From JBLHKE01 sp047619485 (GTDB taxonomy: Bacteria; Verrucomicrobiota; Verrucomicrobiia; Verrucomicrobiales; DEV007): a DNA stretch of 8,323 nt. Below the pieces are notes generated by a model. The model saw nothing but the letters and a program-made list of their open reading frames with translations, searched no databases and had not been told where the DNA came from. The translations under genes were made by a program, and so were the position numbers. The stretch spans positions 1 to 8,323 of the forward strand of contig JBLHKE010000328.1 in the NCBI GenBank assembly GCA_047619485.1. Direction: 5' to 3'. The stretch's first letter is position 1, and each line of letters begins with the position of its first letter. Positions 1 through 5,635 of this stretch are shown here, one piece after another.

Positions 1-74
1 GCCGGGATGATAGTAGGCGCAGCGATCGCAGCAGCGGCGCCGCGGACGAAGTCGCGTCGGGTTAGAGTCTTCAT
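1..74 (-). CDS. Tat-signal N-terminus of an exported protein, possibly a Gfo/Idh/MocA-type oxidoreductase (cut by left edge)
   Basis: Read on the minus strand, an ATG at 74 opens a frame that stays open to the left edge, giving 24 codons that begin MKTLTRRDFVRGAAAAIAAP. This is a twin-arginine signal peptide: a short basic start, the T-R-R-D-F motif at residues 5-9, then an alanine-rich hydrophobic stretch. Tat substrates fold in the cytoplasm, often with a cofactor, before export. In Planctomycetota and Verrucomicrobiota this style of leader very often precedes Gfo/Idh/MocA-family NAD(P)-dependent oxidoreductases, and less often sulfatases or DUF1501-type proteins. Only the leader is visible, so the enzyme class is inference. 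It lies 43 bp downstream of the broken minus-strand gene that ends at 118, in the same orientation. No clear Shine-Dalgarno sequence precedes the ATG. Confidence 0.7.
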   Translation of the reverse strand, partial: MKTLTRRDFVRGAAAAIAAPTIIP

Positions 75-117
75 AGCAGATCCAGCCTGGGCCAGATTTT
101 TGCAAAAGTCGAGCACA

Positions 118-574
118 TCAATGAACCAACAGCCGAACGACCCACAGCGCCAACCCGATCAGAGCGACCAGGATCAGGCGCAGGAGGTTATCGATGCCGC
201 ACCGACCACGCCCGGCTCCAATGCTCCGACGTCTCCCATTCCCTCTACGTCCTCTCCCTCGAACACCAGCAGGCGGAAACCACCGCCGGGCCATGGGCTG
301 GTGCTGAGAGTGTAGTCGAATACTTCCGCCCCCCGCCCGTCGAGCTGGAATTGATGCGCAGCCAAGTGTGCCTCGTAATATTCGTAAAATCGAAGAATAG
401 TAGCTTCGGCCTTTTCTGATGGTATTCCAGAGGTCGCGCGAGATGCTTGTCGAGCGGTTGATTCAGATAGCGGTAGGTGAATCGGGTAACCTCCCCAGCG
501 GACTCCAATGAGAAACCCTCACCCACAGCGTCGTCGAGCAGGTTCACGCGGGCTGCAACATGGATTCCCGTCAA
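118..574 (-). pseudogene. Frameshifted minus-strand gene for a putative C-terminally membrane-anchored protein, family not recognised
   Basis: Three successive minus-strand frames read like one protein. Frame 1 (from about 574 or a GTG at 547, down to about 412) includes GEVTRFTYRYLNQPLDKHLA and ends near LEYHQK. Frame 2 (about 415 to 173) continues with AEATILRFYEYYEAHLAAHQ, then AEVFDYTLSTSPWPGGGFRL and an acidic stretch. Frame 3 (about 200 to 118) gives a leucine-rich helix, LLRLILVALIGLALWVV, just before a TGA at 118-120. The first switch falls on a four-base A run (T run at 412-415 on plus); one extra A would join the frames as HQKKAEATIL. One extra base near 195-200 would join the second switch as GAAIDNLLRL. 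The result would be a soluble domain with a C-terminal membrane helix. There is no convincing start: the 5' end runs into the repeat at 573-593. It could be a genuine pseudogene or sequencing/assembly indels. I do not recognise the family. No other gene is supported between 75 and 638. Confidence 0.42.
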
Positions 575-593
575 TTGGTGTCCATTCGTGGTT
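573..593 (+). repeat. 21-nt interspersed repeat, copy upstream of the SGNH hydrolase gene
   Basis: The sequence here contains GGTGTCCATTCGTGGTT. Reverse-complemented, it matches positions 1845-1865 at 20 of 21 bases, so two inverted copies flank the hydrolase gene at 639-1838. It also resembles the right arm of the palindrome at 1898-1927. From memory, short degenerate repeats of this kind (variants of ATTCGTGTCCATTCGTGG) are scattered in intergenic regions of PVC genomes; I could not check this. Confidence 0.6.
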
Positions 594-638
594 TGCAGAT
601 CTAGTTGATCGCGGCGCGCATGCAGGCTTGGGTTCTAG

Positions 639-1838
639 ATGCTCACAAAACTCCACTTTCTCACCATCGTCACGGTGCTGCTCGTCCACATCGCCAACGG
701 CGTAGAGACCCCCACCCCGCACGGTCACGACTACTTCGCGCTACGCGATGGCCTGCAGAATTCCCGCATCCGCTTCGAGCACGACAAGCAGGGTCGGGTC
801 GCCTTCCTCGGCGGCTCGATCACCACCATGGAAGGCTGGCGCGGACTGACTTACAAGAGCATGCAAAAACGTTTCCCGGACACCGAGTTCGACTTCGTCC
901 ACGCTGGCATCCCCTCGGTCGACTCGACTGGAGACGCGTTTCGCCTGATGCGCGATGTGTTCGGCCGTGGACAGGTAGACCTGCTGTTCGTCGAGGCGTC
1001 CGTCAATGACCTGCACAACAGACGCGATCACACCGAACGCATCCGCGCGATGGAGGGGATCGTCCGCCAGGCGCGCCGCGAGAACCCCAACATCGACGTC
1101 GTCTTCATGTGCTTCGTCGACGTTCCTTTCATCAAAGAGTTCGACGCGGGCAAAACTCCGGAGATCATCGCCGACCACCTCAAGGTCGCAGAACACTACA
1201 AGATCGCATCGATCAATCTGGCCAAGGAGGTCACCGAGCGGATCGCAGCCGGTGAATTCAAATGGGAGAAGTTCCGCAACTGCCACCCCTCCCCATTTGG
1301 CCACGCGCTCTACAACGCAACCATCGAACGCATGCTCGGTGCCGCCTGCGCGAGCAATCTACCAGCCGAAGCGAAAACCACCGCCCACACGCTGCCGACA
1401 TCCTTGGAGGTGAAAAATTACCAGCGTGGGCGCTTGGTAGACCTCGAGGTGGCCGAGCTCGGTGATGGCTGGAAAATCGATCCCCAATGGAAGCCGACCC
1501 TCAAGGCCGGGACGCGCGCAGGGTTCGTCAACGTGCCAATGTTAGTCGCTGAACAACCCGGGGCCACCCTGACGTTAAAATTCGACGGAACCGCGATCGG
1601 CATGTTCGTCGTCGCGGGACCGGACACTGGGGATGTCGAGTATTCGATCGACGGCGGCGAGAAGAAGACCCTATCTGGTTTCACCCGCTGGAGCGGCGGC
1701 CTCTACCTGCCGTGGCCGTTCGTCTTCGATGCCGATCTCGCACCGGGCGAGCACGAGCTAACCCTGACGACCGCAGCTGGCAAAAACGCGAAGAGCAAAG
1801 GCAACGCGACACGCATCGTGAAGTTTTTGGTGAACTAG
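639..1838 (+). CDS. Secreted SGNH/GDSL-family hydrolase (putative esterase) with a C-terminal beta-rich domain
   Basis: A 399-residue protein. Residues 1-21 form a signal peptide (hydrophobic FLTIVTVLLVHIANG), so it is exported. The catalytic part spans about residues 45-235. Block I is FLGGSIT with the likely nucleophile Ser60. Block II is HAGIPSVDSTG, with Gly98 as a candidate oxyanion glycine. Block III is EASVNDL, with Asn123. Block V is NCHPSPFGH, with His216 as the likely base. The usual Asp three residues before that His is missing: Arg213 sits there and Asn214 is next to it. SGNH enzymes hydrolyse carboxylic esters, often deacetylating polysaccharides, so a carbohydrate esterase role is a reasonable inference. 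Residues about 250-399 look like a beta-sandwich accessory domain (FVVAGPDTGDVEYSIDGG, ELTLTT). An in-frame TAG touches the ATG at 639, so this is the first possible start. No Shine-Dalgarno is visible. The gene stands alone, flanked by inverted repeat copies. Confidence 0.85.
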   Translation: MLTKLHFLTIVTVLLVHIANGVETPTPHGHDYFALRDGLQNSRIRFEHDKQGRVAFLGGSITTMEGWRGLTYKSMQKRFPDTEFDFVHAGIPSVDSTGDAFRLMRDVFGRGQVDLLFVEASVNDLHNRRDHTERIRAMEGIVRQARRENPNIDVVFMCFVDVPFIKEFDAGKTPEIIADHLKVAEHYKIASINLAKEVTERIAAGEFKWEKFRNCHPSPFGHALYNATIERMLGAACASNLPAEAKTTAHTLPTSLEVKNYQRGRLVDLEVAELGDGWKIDPQWKPTLKAGTRAGFVNVPMLVAEQPGATLTLKFDGTAIGMFVVAGPDTGDVEYSIDGGEKKTLSGFTRWSGGLYLPWPFVFDADLAPGEHELTLTTAAGKNAKSKGNATRIVKFLVN

Positions 1839-1844
1839 GATTGG

Positions 1845-1927
1845 AACAACGAATGGACACCAATTTGCACGAATGACGAATGCGTCGGTTTGCAAAGATT
1901 CGTGTTCACTGATGTCCACTCGTGGTT
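1845..1927. repeat. Imperfect palindromic intergenic repeat (two 30-nt arms)
   Basis: The left arm (1845-1874) contains ACGAATGGACACCAATTT. The right arm (1898-1927) contains TGATGTCCACTCGTGG and is its reverse complement at 23 of 30 positions by hand count, with 23 nt between the arms. The left arm repeats the 573-593 element in inverted orientation. The element begins seven bases after the hydrolase stop codon. It may be a REP/MITE-like dispersed element, and its transcript could fold into a long, mismatched hairpin that ends or stabilises the upstream mRNA. The rest of the spacer (1928-1996) shows nothing I recognise. Confidence 0.6.
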
Positions 1928-1996
1928 GAATTTCTGACGTCCAACACGTTTGGGGCTGGTGGCTGGCTGATCGAAGCCGTAGGCTAACTATCGCCC

Positions 1997-3289
1997 ATGA
2001 AACCACCACTGCTTTTTGTCCCCCTCCTCTTCTCGCTCTCGCAACTCGCGTTGGCCGAACCCAGAATTGAAATCGAGCGACTCGAGTTCGGTAGCGGCTT
2101 CGCCTTCAATCAAATTCCGGTGCCAGCGAAGAACGACGTCGGGACAGCTGCGCAGTGGCGCTTGGAGTCTGGAACCGCGGACAGCAATGGTGGCAAGTTG
2201 GCGGTGCTGCACGACGGGCTGGTACCGGCGGGCGATGACTCCCCGCGCGAGAACTTTTTCTTCGCGGCAAGTACCGACGGCGGCAGCTTGTCGGTGGATC
2301 TAGGCAAGCCGGTAACGATCGAGCGCGTCGGCACTTTCTCCCGCCACAACGGCAGTCGCGCACCACAGGTCTACTCGCTGCACGGATTCGCCAATGACGA
2401 ATGGAAGAAACTGGCGGATGTCGACACGCGCGAGAAAGGGCGCCGCGGCGGGCGCCACGGTGTCGCCATCACCGATGCGTCCGGCCAACTCGGTGAGTTC
2501 AGCAAGCTGCGTTTCGATATCCGGCCGACCGACAAACGCGATCGCTTTGGCCTGACATTCTTCAGCGAGATCGATGTCGTCGCAGCCGGCGGTGAGAAAT
2601 TAGACTTCGTCGATGTCGGCAAGCCGGCGAAGGTGATCCGCTTCGGCACTGAGGATAAGAAATACAGTTTCGTTCTCGACGCGACCGAGGCGCCGGAGTT
2701 CTTGGAGTGGTCGGCGAAGGAGTTGGCGCCGGTGGTGATCGCTTGGTATCCGAAGCTAGTCGCGCTCCTACCGAGCAAGGGCTACGAAGCGCCGACTGCG
2801 GTGACTTTCCAATACCGCAACGATCTACCCGCAGGCGTCCCAGCCTACGCCAGCGGTTCGAGCGTGAAGCTCAACGCGCCGTGGTTCAAGAACCAGCTCA
2901 AGCGCGAGGCGAAGGGATGCGTGATCCACGAACTGGTGCACGTGGTGCAAAACTACTGGCGGGCACGGCTGGTGAACCGCAATGCGAAGCCGACGCCGAG
3001 CTGGTTGACGGAGGGGATCGCGGACTACGTGCGCTGGTTTCTATACGAGCCAGAGAAACGCGGCGCGCTCATGTCGCCAGCGCGACTAGCCAAGGCGAGG
3101 CACGACGCGAGCTACCGCGTCACTGCCAATTTCATCGACTGGGTCGCGCGCAACTACGACGGAAAAATCGCCGAAAAACTCAACAGCGCCGCGCGTGAAG
3201 GGAGATACGAGGAGTCACTGTGGAAAGAGTTCACTAGTAGAGAGATCGGGGAACTCGCTGCAGAATGGCGGGCAGGGAAGGAGCGATAG
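1997..3289 (+). CDS. Secreted basic-secretory-protein-family zinc peptidase with an N-terminal discoidin-like domain
   Basis: A 430-residue protein. Residues 1-20 are a signal peptide cleaved probably at ALA/EPR. Residues about 50-200 resemble an F5/8 type C (discoidin-like) galactose-binding fold, with GGSLSVDLGKPVTIERVGTF, SRAPQVYSLHGF and FSKLRFDIRP. Residues about 220-425 match the plant/bacterial basic secretory protein peptidase family (Pfam BSP type). The zinc motif HELVH lies at 311-315, followed by VVQNYW, and then SWLTEGIADYVRW at 335-347, in which Glu339 and Asp343 are conserved in the family as I remember it. The predicted role is an extracellular or periplasmic metallopeptidase held on its substrate by the discoidin-like domain. 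Substrate and partners cannot be read from the sequence. The ATG at 1997 is chosen because the signal peptide follows at once. No clear Shine-Dalgarno sequence precedes it. The gene is 158 bp from the upstream hydrolase and convergent with the secretin-like genes downstream. Confidence 0.85.
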   Translation: MKPPLLFVPLLFSLSQLALAEPRIEIERLEFGSGFAFNQIPVPAKNDVGTAAQWRLESGTADSNGGKLAVLHDGLVPAGDDSPRENFFFAASTDGGSLSVDLGKPVTIERVGTFSRHNGSRAPQVYSLHGFANDEWKKLADVDTREKGRRGGRHGVAITDASGQLGEFSKLRFDIRPTDKRDRFGLTFFSEIDVVAAGGEKLDFVDVGKPAKVIRFGTEDKKYSFVLDATEAPEFLEWSAKELAPVVIAWYPKLVALLPSKGYEAPTAVTFQYRNDLPAGVPAYASGSSVKLNAPWFKNQLKREAKGCVIHELVHVVQNYWRARLVNRNAKPTPSWLTEGIADYVRWFLYEPEKRGALMSPARLAKARHDASYRVTANFIDWVARNYDGKIAEKLNSAAREGRYEESLWKEFTSREIGELAAEWRAGKER

Positions 3290-3296
3290 CCCGTAA

Positions 3297-3316
3297 ATTC
3301 GATTTCAAAATCGAAT
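3297..3316. terminator. Short perfect inverted repeat after the peptidase gene, possible terminator
   Basis: ATTCGATTT (3297-3305) and AAATCGAAT (3308-3316) are perfect reverse complements; sterically this gives about 8 paired bases and a 4-base loop. It starts seven bases past the TAG of the plus-strand peptidase gene, between convergent genes, which suits transcription termination. The stem is A/T-rich and no T run follows on either strand, so intrinsic termination is doubtful. It could instead be a protein-binding dyad. Confidence 0.35.
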
Positions 3317-3325
3317 CCCATCGTG

Positions 3326-3512
3326 CTCGGACTACTCCGGTTTGCCAGTCGGCTTCCAGGTCTCTATCAGCATGTAGCCGCCGTCGTTCACGTCGATACC
3401 CGTCTGGAATGGAAACGCGGGGCGATCACACCACCAGGCATTTTGACCATCTCCGGATCGGCGGTGTGGTGCTCGAGCGCGAAATTGAGGCTGATCATCC
3501 AGCAACTACTCG
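3326..3512 (-). pseudogene. Decayed C-terminal fragment of the adjacent secretin-like gene
   Basis: This stretch is a direct-repeat copy of 3590-3774, the 3' part of the gene at 3539-4465. Positions 3408-3500 match 3682-3774 at 92 of 93 bases. Positions 3326-3407 match 3590-3671 with about 14 differences in 82 bases. A 10-base deletion between the two blocks shifts the frame. On the minus strand it first encodes MISLNFALEHHTADPEMVK and PGGVIAPRFHS, then, in another frame, DVNDGGYMLIETWKPTGKPE before a stop at 3332-3334; both segments are clear homologs of the neighbour. There is no start or signal peptide and it lacks the N-terminal two thirds, so it is a non-functional remnant of a third paralog or of a partial tandem duplication. 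The rest of the spacer, 3513-3538, shows nothing recognisable. Confidence 0.88.
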
Positions 3513-3545
3513 CCGAGCGACAATGAACGGGACCGCAACTACTCG
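3502..3545. repeat. Pair of 11-nt direct repeats at the secretin-like gene end
   Basis: GCAACTACTCG occurs at 3502-3512 and again at 3535-3545. The right copy contains the TAG stop codon (3539-3541, minus strand) of the intact secretin-like gene. The left copy sits at the edge of the decayed fragment. This may mark a junction of the duplication or deletion that produced the remnant. Confidence 0.5.
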
Positions 3546-4465
3546 GCCTGAACGCTCGCAGTGACGAAAACCAAGTGCTGCACATCCTTCTCGGAGTACT
3601 CCGGTTTGCCAGTAGGCCTCCAGGTACCAATCAGCTTGTAGCCACCGTCGATCACGAGAATATTCGTCTGGATCCGTTTCGAATGGAAACGCGGGGCGAT
3701 CACACCACCAGGCACTTTGACCATCTCCGGATCGGCGGTGTGGTGCTCGAGCGCGAAATTGAGGCTGATCATCCCGCCATACCGCGTGGTCGGTTCACAT
3801 TCTAAAATGGTGCCGACCTCAACGGTTTCGAATTCGGTCGTATCGCCCGCAGGATCGAGTTTGAAGGTATGGCTGAAGATGTCCCCCAGCTTCGCTCGCT
3901 GGCCGAACCTGGTCGCCAAGGAATGGCTGGCGATCAGTTGCGCGCTGCCTTTCTGCACGGCTTCGAAAATCGCGGCCCGCTCGGGCGCGTGGTCGAACTC
4001 GGATGCGGCACTCTCGAGTAGCTGGAGAGCTTGAAGACTCGTAACTTCGTAGATTTCGGTGCGGATCGCAGTTCGCGTTACGGAAGGTTCAGCGTGTTCC
4101 GAAATGACCACGCTAGTCATCTCGAGAGCCGCGCGGGTGTTGGTGACGGTTAACATCGATGATTCATCATCGTAGCTGACATCGGCTCCGGCCTCGAAGG
4201 GCACCCCCATCGTTTCCAAAATCCCGCGCGCCGCCGAGGATTTCTCTGCAACTAAAGCCGTCGCCGGCATTGAGAAAAACTGGTTCGATACCCAAAAACT
4301 TGCTCGGGCGAGCCCGCCGTCGAGCTTCACCCAGCCGTCGGGCAGATCACCGTTGAGGGAAGCCGCCGGAGGTTTTGGCCGATCAATTTTTAGTTCTTGA
4401 GCAGTCACACACGACACTACCATCAGAGAGGCGGCTAGCATCGAAACCCAACGATTCACGATCAC
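3539..4465 (-). CDS. Exported secretin-core-like protein, paralog B
   Basis: The frame is open from 4516, but I place the start at the GTG at 4463-4465, giving 308 residues. That GTG overlaps the upstream gene's TGA as GTGA, follows a GGGGGAG purine tract, and puts a signal peptide (VNRWVSMLAASLMVVSC) at the N-terminus. The mature part begins QELKIDRPK after VTA. VVSC at residues 16-19 also fits a lipobox, so a lipoprotein is possible. Next comes LPDGW, then a small alpha/beta unit ending in MLTVTNTRAALEM. The C-terminal half (IYEVTSLQALQLLESAA, LATRFGQRAKLGDI, EVGTILECEP, MISLNFALEHHTADPE, RIQTNILVIDGGYKLIGTW, HLVFVTASVQ) follows the plan of the type II/III secretion secretin core but is short and lacks the usual VPxLGxIPxLGxLF end. 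The role is unknown; a pore is not assured. It is paralogous to, and coupled with, the gene at 4462-5529. Confidence 0.75.
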   Translation of the reverse strand: MIVNRWVSMLAASLMVVSCVTAQELKIDRPKPPAASLNGDLPDGWVKLDGGLARASFWVSNQFFSMPATALVAEKSSAARGILETMGVPFEAGADVSYDDESSMLTVTNTRAALEMTSVVISEHAEPSVTRTAIRTEIYEVTSLQALQLLESAASEFDHAPERAAIFEAVQKGSAQLIASHSLATRFGQRAKLGDIFSHTFKLDPAGDTTEFETVEVGTILECEPTTRYGGMISLNFALEHHTADPEMVKVPGGVIAPRFHSKRIQTNILVIDGGYKLIGTWRPTGKPEYSEKDVQHLVFVTASVQAE

Positions 4466-5529
4466 TTGTCTCCCCCCTCCACTTCCTCGGTGAGGATGAT
4501 GCCCAGATTCATGCATTCCTGCTGCAGAGATGCCGTGACGAACACAACCTGCGCGACCTGTCTGTCTACATTCTCAGGTGTGCCGGTCGGTGTCCAAGAA
4601 CCGAGAAGAACATAGTTGCCATCGCCTAGCTCGATGTTCGTCTGAATTGATTTCGCATGAAATTTCGGCTCGGCCAAACCATCGATCACAGTGCCCATCT
4701 CTGGCTCCGCGGTGTGGTGCTCGACATCGATGTTGAGATTGATGGTGATCCCATCGGCATTAAGATTGGGTTCCACTTCAAGAATGGTGCCGACCTCACG
4801 GGAGTCGAACCCGGTGGGTTGCTCAGTATCTTTCCCTTCAGCAGGGAGCGGAACCTTGCACGGATAGAAAAAGTCGACGGCATCGACTAGCTTGGCTCGC
4901 TGGCCAATCGTGGTGGTCAACGAAACGGTCGTGACAAGTTTCGCGCTGTCATTTCGAACCGCATCGAGTGCTGCCGCCCGCTCAGGAGTATGGTCACCTT
5001 CAGCTGCGGAGCTCTCTTGGAGTTGCAGAGCTTGCAACTTCGACATCTCATAGATCTCGAGGCGCACTGCGATCTCTGCCGGTGGTCCAGAGCCCATGAT
5101 GGAACCCGCAAAAAAATCGATAAGTTCGATGCTGTTGGCGGTGTTGGTGACTTTCAGGACGCCAGTTGTGGGATCATAGGTGACAGACGCGAGTTCACCA
5201 AACGGAATACCTATCGATTCTATAGCTTGCTGCGCGGAGTAAACTCCACTTACCGCCGGCGCCACTCCGCCACCGAAGGGGTCGTCGACAGCTTCATCCA
5301 TAGCAGAATAACGATACATATGACTCGCGAAATGGGGGAAGCTGAACCGCACTTGAAATAGATCATCACCCAACCGTTTCCACCCATCCGGCAGGCCTTC
5401 TTCTTGGATCAACCTGGTCGTCTGCTTGGTCCGCTTGATTTCCAAATCTTGCGCGTAGAGCCAATCGCCTCCGAGCGCGAGAAACAGCAAAATAAGAACA
5501 GAATAGATCTGGCGCAGCGGAAATCTCAC
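4462..5529 (-). CDS. Exported secretin-core-like protein, paralog A
   Basis: A 355-residue protein starting at a GTG (5527-5529); an in-frame TAG lies four codons upstream, so no earlier start exists. Residues 1-26 are a signal peptide (YSVLILLFLALGGDWLYA, then QDLEIKR). Residues 46-50 are LPDGW. Residues about 98-140 (AQQAIESIGIPFG, VTYDPTTGVLKVTNTANSIE) match the small domain that precedes the secretin core in many PVC pilus and secretion secretin relatives. The C-terminal part has LQALQLQESSAAEGDHTPER, TTIGQRAKLVD, REVGTILEVEPNLNADGITI, VEHHTAEPE, FHAKSIQTNIELGDGNYVLL and VAQVVFVTASLQQ. These are the elements of a secretin core: GQ-A loop, vGt-LeV-P strand, tR-i-T-i--dG hairpin. The standard C-terminal IP-LG-LF segment is missing. 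It is first in a two-gene unit, overlapping paralog B by four bases, and divergent from the gene at 5636. The function is unknown; a periplasmic or outer-membrane role is inferred. Confidence 0.8.
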   Translation of the reverse strand: MRFPLRQIYSVLILLFLALGGDWLYAQDLEIKRTKQTTRLIQEEGLPDGWKRLGDDLFQVRFSFPHFASHMYRYSAMDEAVDDPFGGGVAPAVSGVYSAQQAIESIGIPFGELASVTYDPTTGVLKVTNTANSIELIDFFAGSIMGSGPPAEIAVRLEIYEMSKLQALQLQESSAAEGDHTPERAAALDAVRNDSAKLVTTVSLTTTIGQRAKLVDAVDFFYPCKVPLPAEGKDTEQPTGFDSREVGTILEVEPNLNADGITINLNIDVEHHTAEPEMGTVIDGLAEPKFHAKSIQTNIELGDGNYVLLGSWTPTGTPENVDRQVAQVVFVTASLQQECMNLGIILTEEVEGGDK

Positions 5530-5535
5530 CCTGAG

Positions 5536-5564
5536 ATCCTAGTCAACGATGGGGATCTGGTCAA
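5536..5564 (-). promoter_or_regulatory. Candidate sigma70-type promoter for the secretin-like gene pair
   Basis: On the minus strand TTGACC (5564-5559) is followed after exactly 17 bases by TAGGAT (5541-5536). These match the consensus hexamers at 5/6 and 4/6. Only six bases separate the -10 from the GTG start at 5529, so transcription would begin at or beside the start codon, giving a leaderless mRNA. This is a prediction by eye from a single site. Confidence 0.35.
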
Positions 5565-5600
5565 ACAAGGACGATTGGCTGATCACTCATAGAGGAAGCG

Positions 5601-5630
5601 TTGACAGGTCATCGCTGGCACCGTCATTCT
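5601..5630 (+). promoter_or_regulatory. Weak candidate promoter for the propeller-protein gene
   Basis: TTGACA (5601-5606) is a perfect -35 hexamer. The best -10 at 18-base spacing is CATTCT (5625-5630), which matches at only three positions. The start of transcription would fall at about the ATG at 5636. The bases before that ATG (AAGCC) are not a ribosome binding site, which fits a leaderless transcript, but the -10 is too weak to trust. Confidence 0.2.
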
Positions 5631-5635
5631 AAGCC

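Noticed and set aside
121..315. Plus-strand ORF starting MNQQPNDPQR, rich in Q, P, S and T
   Set aside because: Its polar start is exactly antisense to a leucine-rich membrane helix on the minus strand, it has no ribosome binding site, and the minus-strand frames read more like a folded protein.
605..633. TTGATC as a possible -35 element for the hydrolase gene
   Set aside because: No -10-like hexamer follows at 16-18 bases.
741..1304. 187-residue minus-strand ORF
   Set aside because: It is antisense to the SGNH hydrolase, whose catalytic blocks are clear on the plus strand.
2707..3198. 163-residue plus-strand ORF in another frame
   Set aside because: It overlaps the zinc-peptidase domain out of frame; the composition (Arg/Gly/Ala-rich) is typical of a shadow frame.
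3265..3564. Plus-strand ORFs across the peptidase end and the remnant
   Set aside because: They are antisense to the decayed secretin-like fragment and have no signal or motif of their own.
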